From assembly GCA_000565255.1 (NCBI GenBank), contig ASRH01000002.1, forward strand, positions 186,001-250,000: a stretch of 64,000 bases of DNA, in the 5' to 3' direction. Position 1 is the stretch's first letter. The number at the start of each line of letters is the position of its first letter. The notes beneath the pieces were generated by a model. The model ran no database searches and was not told the origin of the DNA. It worked only from the letters and a program-made list of their open reading frames with translations. The position numbers and the translations under genes were made by a program. The DNA is from Candidatus Aramenus sulfurataquae. GTDB taxonomy: Archaea > Thermoproteota > Thermoprotei_A > Sulfolobales > Sulfolobaceae. Below, in pieces: positions 36,205 to 43,400 of this stretch.

Positions 36205-36921
36205 TTACACCTGTACAGCTTTCTGTACTCTATTTGATGCCAAACCCGCTAATATTCCTATTACCACGTCTCCGGGGATAAATGATATCAAATCGTATAT
36301 TATCCTTGACCAATTTACTACTCCACCGTAAAGAAAGGGCTTAAAGAACGCACCGTAGAAGATGGGGTCTGGGAAAGCCCAGAGGAAGCCTATTATTCCT
36401 CCCTCAATCGCCGCCAGCGCTACGACCTTTGACGTGCTCCCCGTTACCCCTATTCCAAAGATCTTTCCCCCGGTTATGGCTATGCCCAGATCGACGAAGA
36501 GGCCGTAGGTCAAGGACTCGTATATGAAGTACATTGGCTCCCCTGAGAATCCGTAATGGAAGAGGTCGCTGAAGAAGTTAAAGAGAAAGAGCGTTATCAT
36601 GCCTGCTCCAACCTTCCTCACTAGTGCAGCTACTATAAAGACTATGAATAACCTGCCCCAGAAGCCGACGTCGATGAAGTTGGAGAGGCCAGATGGCACT
36701 GCCCTGCCTATTATTGCTCCTATGATGAACTCCCAGACGTAGGCTGCAGCAGCGCCTATTCCAATGTAAACCCAATCTACTGTCTTAAAGGCCTTTAGTC
36801 CTCCGTTTCTTTTTCCAAGTATGATAGCAATTGCCAAAGCGAAAACAAAGTACGCTATTATTACTTCAACTGGGATCTCTCCTGGCCTGTTTAAGTAGCC
36901 GCCAATTCCATTAAATCCCAT
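36205..36921 (-). CDS. ECF transporter S component, YkoE-like (paralog 1)
   Basis: This 238-residue membrane protein has six helices, VDWVYIGIGAAAAYVWEFI near the start, and GFWGRLFIVFIVAALVRKVG then LFLFNFFSDLFHYGFSG. These resemble the YkoE S components that bind hydroxymethylpyrimidine or thiamine in YkoEDC-type systems. TenA nearby supports a thiamine-precursor substrate, but this is an inference. It is the first gene of the S-AA'-T operon. A TATA-like element at ~36942-36953 would start the transcript close to the ATG. A 235-residue paralog is divergently encoded. Confidence 0.75.
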   Translation of the reverse strand: MGFNGIGGYLNRPGEIPVEVIIAYFVFALAIAIILGKRNGGLKAFKTVDWVYIGIGAAAAYVWEFIIGAIIGRAVPSGLSNFIDVGFWGRLFIVFIVAALVRKVGAGMITLFLFNFFSDLFHYGFSGEPMYFIYESLTYGLFVDLGIAITGGKIFGIGVTGSTSKVVALAAIEGGIIGFLWAFPDPIFYGAFFKPFLYGGVVNWSRIIYDLISFIPGDVVIGILAGLASNRVQKAVQV

Positions 36922-37024
36922 TTTACCTCTGTAATCATTTTATTGTAGTAAAAATAAACTTTTGCTATATAGTGAATATAAAGTATATAGAAACATGGAG
37001 ACTATTTATCCCTAAAAAGCAAAA

Positions 37025-37061
37025 ACGCTTACCGTGGATATTATGCGCAAGCGTGGACGCT
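37025..37061. promoter_or_regulatory. Repeated ACGCT/AGCGT motifs, candidate operator
   Basis: Between the two S-component genes, ACGCTT (37025-37030) and AAGCGT (37049-37054) form an inverted repeat, and AGCGTGGACGCT (37050-37061) forms a second, overlapping one. They lie 110-140 bp from each start, upstream of both TATA-like boxes, as an operator for joint control would. Confidence 0.4.
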
Positions 37062-37176
37062 AAGGATTTACATTAGGCTAATGATAGGCATGTACTCTAA
37101 ATAGGTCTAAATAGAATAAAGTTATTATATAGGAAAAGTATATTTATTTTTAGAGATAATCAAAAGCTAGGTAAAA

Positions 37177-37884
37177 ATGGCTTTTAACGGGATCGGAGGG
37201 TATTTGAACAAGCCAGGAGAAATACCGTTTGAGTTTGTTGTAGCTTATTTTATCGTAATGCCAGTCGTAATATTTCTTCTAGCAAAGAGGAACGGAAGCC
37301 TCAAGTCCTTTAAGACGGTAGATTGGGTTTACATTGGTATAGGCGCCGCTGCAGCTACTGCATGGGAGTTCTTTGTTGGACCAATACTTGATCGCGCGTT
37401 TCCTCAAAGTCTGTCCGCCTACGTTGCCTTTGGTTTCTGGGGCAGAATGTTCATACTCCTCGTTGTGGCAGCCCTAGTGAGGAAGCCGGGAGTAGGTATT
37501 GTTTCGCTCTTCCTGTTTGACGTCTTGGCAGATCTCTTCCACTACGGCTTTGGAGGACAGCCCCTCTATTTCATCTACGAATCTCTAACCTACGGCGCCT
37601 TCATAGATCTAATGATAGCCATTACTAGGGGACACATATTTGGGCTAGGGCTCAACAGCCATCAGACCGCGTTGGCGGTGCTAGAAGGCGGAATAATAGG
37701 GTTCCTATGGTCCATACCGGAGCCAATTCTCTACGAGGCGTTCCTGAGGTCTTTCATTTACGGGGCAATAGTGGATTGGCAAAAGGTGATTTTCGACCTA
37801 GTTACAGGTATTCCTGGCACAACGATAGTTGGAGCAATTGGAGGTCTTTCGTCGAACAGAGTAGGAAGGGCGGTGCAAGTGTAA
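37177..37884 (+). CDS. ECF transporter S component, YkoE-like (paralog 2, solitary)
   Basis: This 235-residue six-helix protein is very similar to the 36205-36921 product, with shared FNGIGGYLNKPGEIP, FKTVDWVYIGIGAAAA and AVLEGGIIGFLW. No ATPase or T gene follows it, so it probably shares the divergent operon's AA'-T module, as in group II ECF systems. Differences are concentrated in loops and helix 3 (ILDRAFPQSL), so it may bind a related but different ligand. A TATA-like AGTATATTTATT lies at 37138-37150. Confidence 0.75.
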   Translation: MAFNGIGGYLNKPGEIPFEFVVAYFIVMPVVIFLLAKRNGSLKSFKTVDWVYIGIGAAAATAWEFFVGPILDRAFPQSLSAYVAFGFWGRMFILLVVAALVRKPGVGIVSLFLFDVLADLFHYGFGGQPLYFIYESLTYGAFIDLMIAITRGHIFGLGLNSHQTALAVLEGGIIGFLWSIPEPILYEAFLRSFIYGAIVDWQKVIFDLVTGIPGTTIVGAIGGLSSNRVGRAVQV

Positions 37885-37933
37885 ACTAAAATGTCTCGAA
37901 TAGATTTATCTAACTCTTGGTAGCCTCTATTTT

Positions 37934-38545
37934 ATGCGAAAGTACTGGGCATTCCTTGGCCTCTTTCTGGTTCTATCTTTGGCGGTAAAGGTATTAAGTG
38001 AACCAAATGTTCCATTTAACGTTGAGCTGTTTGAGTTGATTAACTATCATCAAGCGTCGTTCTTGAACCCAGTAATGATATTCCTCTCATTATACGGGAG
38101 GGAGTACGTGTGGATACCGTTGACCGCTGTTCTACTTGTGTTCAAGAGGACTAGGAAGATAGCCATAACCCTAGCAGCTTCCTTTGTATTAGCTATAATA
38201 CTGGGCGAAGCGTCAAAGTACTTGTTCGCTCAGCTTAGGCCCTTCTATTACGTCCACGCTAACCTCTTGGTACCAGAACCACACGACTACTCATACCCCT
38301 CGGGTCACGCACTCATTGTGGGAGACGGAGCAGTTGTACTCATGTCAACGTCTCCCAAGTGGCTTTGGATACCCATGCTAGTAGAGGCGCTACTAGTGAG
38401 CTACTCCAGGGTGTACGTTGGAGTACATTGGCCAGCAGACGTGCTAGGCGGGTGGTTGCTGGGGGTTTGGACAGCGCTCTTCTCCGTGGATATGGAGAGG
38501 AGGGGCTTGCTCAAGGGAATAGAGAAGGCGCTTAAGGCGGAGTAA
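37934..38545 (+). CDS. PAP2-superfamily membrane phosphatase
   Basis: This 203-residue, six-helix enzyme has the three phosphatase motifs [16 protein letters not shown] and [16 protein letters not shown], with the two catalytic His residues facing outward. In Sulfolobales such enzymes dephosphorylate dolichyl pyrophosphate left by N-glycosylation; other lipid phosphates are possible. It stands 49 bp after the second S-component gene, with a TATA-like element in the gap. Confidence 0.88.
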   Translation: MRKYWAFLGLFLVLSLAVKVLSEPNVPFNVELFELINYHQASFLNPVMIFLSLYGREYVWIPLTAVLLVFKRTRKIAITLAASFVLAIILGEASKYLFAQLRPFYYVHANLLVPEPHDYSYPSGHALIVGDGAVVLMSTSPKWLWIPMLVEALLVSYSRVYVGVHWPADVLGGWLLGVWTALFSVDMERRGLLKGIEKALKAE

Positions 38546-38567
38546 CTGCTTAACAAGTGAGCCCTTT

Positions 38568-38585
38568 CCCGCGCTTCCCGCGCTT
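38568..38585. repeat. Tandem 9-bp GC-rich repeat
   Basis: CCCGCGCTT is present twice in a row just after the PAP2 gene. It is shortly followed by pyrimidine-rich DNA and is probably a small duplication. Confidence 0.6.
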
Positions 38586-38672
38586 AAGAGCGAGTTCAAG
38601 TTGCGTAGCTTACCTTTTCACCTTTTATGCGCCTACACATAATTTATATATTTACGTCTGCATAAATTGGGT

Positions 38673-39611
38673 ATGTACCAGCCACCCTACAACCCCTATG
38701 GTGCGAACCCTTACGGCAGTCCCAACTGGGGAAACCCGAACATGCAGTTTTTGATGTGCCAGCAGTCTTCAGGCCTAGGCGGGAAGACGCAAGTGATCCC
38801 CGTCAATTACCCAATAAACCTGCAGTACGTAGCGCAGGAAGTAGTTATGTTCCTTATGGGTCAAGGCTTTCAAGCTTTTCCGATGGTTGCTCAGAACATG
38901 GCAGTAATTCAAGCCCAACACTCAAGTCTCCTAGGCACGCTTACTGACAGCAACAGGGCCTATACGATAAAGATATGTCAAGGCCCAGGGGTTGTCGTAG
39001 TTGAGACTGGCATATCTAACCTCCTCCAAGACCTCCTTGTTGCTGGCGGGACAGTGTTCTTAACGGACGAAGTGCTCCACAGCAAATTACTTACAGCAGC
39101 TGGAGGAGGCCTCGACGCATACGAAATCTACAAGGAATACGCCCAAGAGGAGCAGTTACTTAACATGATAACAATGCTGATAGTCAATAGTCCTCCAGCT
39201 TATCCTCAGGGATACGGTCCCCAACCAGGGCAACAAGCCCCATACGGTCAGCCCTACCCACAGCAGGGGTATTATCAACCTCAGCCCTACCCCCAGCCTT
39301 ACTCTCAGCCCTACCCACAACAGCCCTACCAGCAACCACCACAGATTCCCCCAACACAGCCTCAAGCTTCGCAAGCCCAGAGCCAGAACGTCCAGCCAGC
39401 GTCGCAACAGACGCAGAGACCTCAAGTTAAGAAGGTAAAGTGCTGGAAGTGTGGGACTGAGAACGACGAGGGAGCGAAGTTCTGCTACAACTGCGGCGCC
39501 TCGTTACAGCCAATAAAGTGCCCCTCTTGCGGTGCCATAAACCAGCCTGGGGCAAAGTTCTGCTATAACTGCGGTGCGAAACTCTTGGAGCCTCAAGCCT
39601 CAAAGCAGTAG
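38673..39611 (+). CDS. Double zinc-ribbon protein with Pro/Gln/Tyr-rich linker
   Basis: This ~312-residue protein has a short low-complexity N-terminus (QPPYNPYGANPYG), a folded middle (~45-165, YPINLQYVAQEVVMFLMGQ), a long linker built of imperfect QPYPQ repeats (~170-250), and two C-terminal zinc ribbons (CWKCGTENDEGAKFCYNCG and CPSCGAINQPGAKFCYNCG). The layout resembles archaeal proteins in which ribbons tether a partner domain; the middle domain is unknown. ATG 38673 is preferred over TTG 38667, since a TTTATATATT element lies ~22-32 bp upstream. Confidence 0.75.
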   Translation: MYQPPYNPYGANPYGSPNWGNPNMQFLMCQQSSGLGGKTQVIPVNYPINLQYVAQEVVMFLMGQGFQAFPMVAQNMAVIQAQHSSLLGTLTDSNRAYTIKICQGPGVVVVETGISNLLQDLLVAGGTVFLTDEVLHSKLLTAAGGGLDAYEIYKEYAQEEQLLNMITMLIVNSPPAYPQGYGPQPGQQAPYGQPYPQQGYYQPQPYPQPYSQPYPQQPYQQPPQIPPTQPQASQAQSQNVQPASQQTQRPQVKKVKCWKCGTENDEGAKFCYNCGASLQPIKCPSCGAINQPGAKFCYNCGAKLLEPQASKQ

Positions 39612-40171
39612 CTTAGTCCGTTTTTGAGCACTTCTGGAGAAAAACCGAAAAGGGCCACTTTCCTTTCTTTGTGTCCCACGTATATGCCGAGGAGGAGCTT
39701 GACTACAACCTTGTGGGCGTCACTCTGCCCCACGATCCCGTCCAGCTCTTTACAGCCCAAGGGGATGAAGTACTTGAACATGGTGTCCACGCGGGTGAGG
39801 TTCTTTAAGCTCACTGCCATCCTACAGAACGTTACTACCCTCCTGAAGGCCTCGTCGCTCAACTTCTTCCTGCAGTTCTTGAGCACTGTGTCGTTTATTA
39901 CGTCGCCCGCTGTTACGTAGGGGCCTACCTTGAAGTCTGGGGAAGGGAGAACCTCGACGTCGCTTGAGATAATGATTAGTTCCAACTCGTTTAGGTCAAA
40001 AGCCTCGGAGAACGTGGATCTAAGGTTCTGCCTAAAGGAGGACTTAGAGCTGTTCGCCCAGACCAGCATAGCTATTGCGTACTTCTCCTCAGCTTGCAGT
40101 ATGGAGGAGGACTTAGTCTTGGCCAAAAGTTCTAACACTTCTCTCTTTACGTCCTCTGCGGTAAGTCCCAC
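39593..40171 (-). CDS. Conserved hypothetical protein, mostly helical
   Basis: This 192-residue soluble protein starts at GTG 40171 (GLTAEDVKREVLELLAKT). It contains helices with YAIAMLVWANSSKSSF, a short strand LELIIISSDVEVL, and a Cys-containing late helix (RRVVTFCRMAVSLKNL). No family is recognised. Its promoter TATA (TTTATATTC, ~40193-40201) lies between it and two upstream C/D box RNAs on the same strand. Its end overlaps the zinc-ribbon gene by 19 bp. Confidence 0.6.
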   Translation of the reverse strand: MGLTAEDVKREVLELLAKTKSSSILQAEEKYAIAMLVWANSSKSSFRQNLRSTFSEAFDLNELELIIISSDVEVLPSPDFKVGPYVTAGDVINDTVLKNCRKKLSDEAFRRVVTFCRMAVSLKNLTRVDTMFKYFIPLGCKELDGIVGQSDAHKVVVKLLLGIYVGHKERKVALFGFSPEVLKNGLSYCFEA

Positions 40172-40220
40172 ATATGTAGATTCGAGCCAGAGAATATAAA
40201 GTAGGGTTTAAATCGCGATA

Positions 40221-40277
40221 ACTTTCAGAACTACTGTCTATTTCACCTTTCAAAACTCGGCAAACTCATCATCGATT
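40221..40277 (-). ncRNA. C/D box guide RNA (second of a tandem pair)
   Basis: On the minus strand, C box ATGATGA (40272-40266) is followed by 12-nt guide GTTTGCCGAGTT, D' box TTGA (40253-40250), 3-nt spacer, C' box GTGAAAT (degenerate), 11-nt guide AGACAGTAGTT and D box CTGA (40228-40225). The D' guide complements AACUCGGCAAA, which I recall as a conserved archaeal 23S rRNA stretch; methylation would fall on the C of CUCGG, five nucleotides from D'. The second guide's target is unknown. Confidence 0.65.
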
Positions 40278-40298
40278 CCAGATTGTAGCGTAAGGTTA

Positions 40299-40355
40299 AA
40301 AATCAGACGCTGGCGAAGTCATCACAGCTCAGGAGCATGATCGCTCATCACGTGA
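40299..40355 (-). ncRNA. C/D box guide RNA (first of a tandem pair)
   Basis: On the minus strand, C box GTGATGA (40351-40345), 12-nt guide GCGATCATGCTC, D' box CTGA (40332-40329), spacer GCT, C' box GTGATGA (40325-40319), 12-nt guide CTTCGCCAGCGT and D box CTGA (40306-40303) are followed by five T. All four boxes are canonical and both guides are exactly 12 nt. The RNA starts a few bases after the stop codon of the 40358-41587 gene, so it may be processed from that transcript. The D guide pairs with UGGCGAAG, a core found in 16S rRNA. Confidence 0.85.
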
Positions 40356-40357
40356 TG

Positions 40358-41587
40358 TCATAGGAGAAAGGACGCGAAATAGCCCTTTCTCCTCAGAGCG
40401 GAGAGTAGAAACTCCCTCTTCTTCACTTTCTCCGCAAGAGGACAGTCAACGCACTCCTTAACCTCGTCTGACCTCTCGTATACCTTAGAGTACCAGAAGG
40501 ATATGGGGTCTATCACGGATATGACGTTATTGTTCACTCCCTTAACCATTGGCAAGTCAAGGGGGCCCATGGAGTGTAGCTCTATGACGTCCTTCAGCAC
40601 CTCCCTCCCGTTGCTCTTGGAAAGCAGGAGGTTTACGAAACCGCTCATTGCCTTGTCGTAGTCCTCTAACTTTAAGCTCCCATCCCTGGAGGTTAGGGTA
40701 AAGGAGGAGAAGACGTAGTCGTTTACCCTGAACTTGCCCTCCTTGTGGGTTGCCACTATGTCCACGCTCTGGAGCTCTACAATTTCCTGTCCCTTTACGA
40801 AGAAGCCTACATACAGCCCGTTGTTCTTATGGGGGAAGGAAAGGAACTCCACGGTCTCCGTCCTCACAGTGCCCTTACTGCTCAAGGACAGGAATCTCCC
40901 TACGCTCTTATTCATCTCCACGTTCATGAACTTTCCCTTGCCCTTTGTCTCTTGGTGAACGAAGATCGCAGTAAAGAAAGTGAAGGATCCCTCTGTGCTA
41001 AAGGGGTTCCCTAGTTTTGGGTCGAGCTTAACCGTGGAGAGGACTGAGTAAAGCGATTTGGCGTCCAAGTTTACAGGGGTTTTGGTTCCGTCAACCTTAA
41101 CCGGGGCCTTTACTACGAAGTCCACCTCTACAGTCCCGCCTACCTCGGGAACGAATGAGAAGAGCTTCCCGTTGTCCGTTATGAGGGGGATTAAGTGGTA
41201 AAAGCTGGGGAGAGACTTCAGCTCCCTTACCTTTTCTTCCAAGTTCACCTCCTCTTTTTCCCTCTTCTTCCCCTCCCTTCTTGGCTCCCTCTTTGGCACG
41301 CACTCGGGGAACATTGCTGCATTGGAAAGCTTCAGTTCCACTACGTCCTTGCCTATGGCTTCCTTTACCTCGTCCAAGAACTCCAGGATTGCTCTGTGAA
41401 AGGTGGTCTTGTTGAATTCCTTCCTAAAGTGCTTGACTTCGCCGTCGCTTGTACAAACGTAGGCGGAGAAGGAGAACTCGTCCTCCTTGGTCAATATAAT
41501 TGGCACGTTGTCTTGGGTCACCAGAACTGCAACTGAGCCGTTTTCAGCGTGCTCTACGATGAACGAAAGGGTCTCAAACGGGTTCAT
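40358..41587 (-). CDS. Conserved hypothetical protein, 409 residues
   Basis: This soluble protein is not recognised. The N-terminal ~95 residues (FETLSFIVEHAENGSVAVLV) form an alpha/beta unit, followed by a highly charged linker (REPRREGKKREKEEVNLEEK). A large beta-rich region follows (KLFSFVPEVGGTVEVDFVV; FLSFPHKNNGLYVGFFVKGQ). The C-terminal part has a Cys pair in VKECVDCPLAEKVKKRE that could bind metal. Two C/D box RNAs follow its stop directly. ATG 41587 lies 18 bp after a weak AT-rich element, close to the MscS gene. Confidence 0.6.
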   Translation of the reverse strand: MNPFETLSFIVEHAENGSVAVLVTQDNVPIILTKEDEFSFSAYVCTSDGEVKHFRKEFNKTTFHRAILEFLDEVKEAIGKDVVELKLSNAAMFPECVPKREPRREGKKREKEEVNLEEKVRELKSLPSFYHLIPLITDNGKLFSFVPEVGGTVEVDFVVKAPVKVDGTKTPVNLDAKSLYSVLSTVKLDPKLGNPFSTEGSFTFFTAIFVHQETKGKGKFMNVEMNKSVGRFLSLSSKGTVRTETVEFLSFPHKNNGLYVGFFVKGQEIVELQSVDIVATHKEGKFRVNDYVFSSFTLTSRDGSLKLEDYDKAMSGFVNLLLSKSNGREVLKDVIELHSMGPLDLPMVKGVNNNVISVIDPISFWYSKVYERSDEVKECVDCPLAEKVKKREFLLSALRRKGYFASFLL

Positions 41588-41621
41588 TACAGATAAGGCA
41601 ACTTTCGTAAAATTAAAGCGT

Positions 41622-42569
41622 TTATTTCGCTATCTCCTTTCTGTTCTCCCTCACGTCCTTACCTTGAAACTCCTCTTGAATCTCCTTTATTGTCTTCATG
41701 GTCTCCCTAAGTACCGCGTCCCTCACGGGCTCCTCATATATGGACTTTGCTACTACGTCTATTCCCAAAATGTACGTGTTTAGGGTGGTCTCCAGGACCT
41801 TAATCGACGGCTCGTCCAATAGGACGTCTACCTTCTTCTTTATGTTCTCCTTAAGCCTTGGGATCACCACTTCAGGATCTAAATCCTTTGGGACTTCGTA
41901 CCTTGTGCGAACCTGCCTCTTCTCCTCCGCGCTGTGTATAAATATGGCAGCCTGTACCATTACGCTGTTAGGTATCTTCAGGATCACTTTTTCGTCTGTG
42001 TATATTACCGTGTAAAGTAAGGTTATGTCAATAACCTGTCCAGTGTAACCCGGTATGAGGAAGTCGTTAGAGAAGAACTTGGGAGGATAGGTTGGCGCTA
42101 TCAGTCCGTATTGCCACGTGGAAACTGTTATCCTATCTCCCACGTGGTAGGGCCTTGAGAATACCAGCATTATTCCGCCAAAGACGTTGGAAAGGACTGT
42201 CTGGGAGGCCAAACCTAGGACTAGCCCTGCAAAGCCCCCTGCCGCTAAGGCAGCTGTGATGCTTACCTTAATTAAGATAAAGAAGCCTATAAACGCGATC
42301 ACGTAGCCCAAGAGCTGCGCCACAAAGGCAACGTTGTTGGCGTTTGACGCCCCAATTAGCCTGCTCGCCCTCCTCTTGATAAGCGACGAGATGAGTTGCG
42401 TCACCAGTATGGTTCCAATTATCCAAACTCCCGCATACATGTAGAGGAGGTAGTCTGCTGGGATAACATGTAGGAAACTGAGAGCTAAGAGGCCTAGGCC
42501 AATTACCACTGCGCCTATTATGGTCGTCAAGATGAGCGCTATAATTTGCCTTTCCGATAGCCTTTGCAT
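41622..42569 (-). CDS. mscS: MscS-family mechanosensitive channel
   Basis: This 315-residue channel has three to four N-terminal helices, the pore-lining helix GGFAGLVLGLASQTVLSNVF and the conserved GIMLVFSRPYHVGDRITV at the start of the beta domain, then an alpha/beta C-terminal domain. It protects cells from osmotic downshock by opening under membrane tension. A ~15-residue insertion (YGLIAPTYPPKFFSNDF) in the beta domain is unusual for compact MscS proteins. It may be cotranscribed with the 40358-41587 gene (34-bp gap). Confidence 0.9.
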   Translation of the reverse strand: MQRLSERQIIALILTTIIGAVVIGLGLLALSFLHVIPADYLLYMYAGVWIIGTILVTQLISSLIKRRASRLIGASNANNVAFVAQLLGYVIAFIGFFILIKVSITAALAAGGFAGLVLGLASQTVLSNVFGGIMLVFSRPYHVGDRITVSTWQYGLIAPTYPPKFFSNDFLIPGYTGQVIDITLLYTVIYTDEKVILKIPNSVMVQAAIFIHSAEEKRQVRTRYEVPKDLDPEVVIPRLKENIKKKVDVLLDEPSIKVLETTLNTYILGIDVVAKSIYEEPVRDAVLRETMKTIKEIQEEFQGKDVRENRKEIAK

Positions 42570-42731
42570 AGAAGTGTTATTAGTTGACTGGTAATAAACG
42601 ATCTTTAGAATTAATCTGTAATTACGTTTTAATTATGAAGAAACCCTGTTAAGGGTGTAGTGAACAAAGTTGTTTGCAAAAGTTGTCGAGAGTGAATTAA
42701 CCGTTTTAAGGTCTTTTAAACCGATTGATAT

Positions 42732-43289
42732 CTAAACTCCCAGCGATGTTAAAAGCTCGTAGGCTGTGTAGCCCAAGGAGATCAAGGAGATTGCCAAGTT
42801 GAATGGCTTCTCTACCTTACTCGGCACTAGGTTCACCAAAGAAAGTACCAGTAGGGAGACAAAGGAAGACGCTACGAACGCCAGAAGTATTAACGCTGAG
42901 TAAGCAATTTCCCCGCTCGCCAACGCTATAGTTAACGATAATACCTTGGATGGGGTTAGCACTAGGGCACCTTGAAGTAGGCCTAAACCCTTTGGCTCCA
43001 CCTCTATCTCCCTTCCTATTAACGAGGCCCACAGGAAGACCACGCTTACCGCCATTCCAACAGCATATGAGCCTATAGCGATGGCCCCCTTGGCCCAACT
43101 GAAGGACAGTATGACGATGGCAAGTGGGAGGGCTATCACCAGGAAGCCTGCAGTGTGGAAAAGCGCAAAGGAGATCACCTTGGAGAACCTCTTCAGCATC
43201 CTGGTCATTACCACGTGATCGGGATCTAAGCCGTGGCTTAGCCCTAGGATTACCACGATTGCCAGAGACTCTAGGAGCTGAAACGGCAT
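42732..43289 (-). CDS. NiCoT/UreH-like membrane protein
   Basis: This 185-residue, roughly six-helix protein carries GLSHGLDPDHVVM in helix 1, close to the HxxxxDH metal signature of nickel-cobalt transporters (NiCoT/UreH/NicO), and a second SLSLVNLVPSK-like region. It is shorter than classic NiCoT (~330 residues) and similar in size to UreH-type proteins. Ni2+ or Co2+ transport is plausible; cobalt need would match the CbiZ protein elsewhere in the window. No urease or hydrogenase genes are nearby. Confidence 0.65.
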   Translation of the reverse strand: MPFQLLESLAIVVILGLSHGLDPDHVVMTRMLKRFSKVISFALFHTAGFLVIALPLAIVILSFSWAKGAIAIGSYAVGMAVSVVFLWASLIGREIEVEPKGLGLLQGALVLTPSKVLSLTIALASGEIAYSALILLAFVASSFVSLLVLSLVNLVPSKVEKPFNLAISLISLGYTAYELLTSLGV

Positions 43290-43400
43290 GCCATCACTTC
43301 TCTTTAGGGGCTAAAAAGTTATATTGATACTGTTTTTATTCCTAATTATTACCTTCATTCTTCCCACCAAGGTTTTATTCCAAGATGCGAAGTTTCTTCT

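Noticed and set aside
39156-39425. Leu/Trp/Arg-rich minus-strand frame opposite the zinc-ribbon gene
   Set aside because: It is the antisense reading of the QPYP repeat region, which gives low-complexity open frames automatically.
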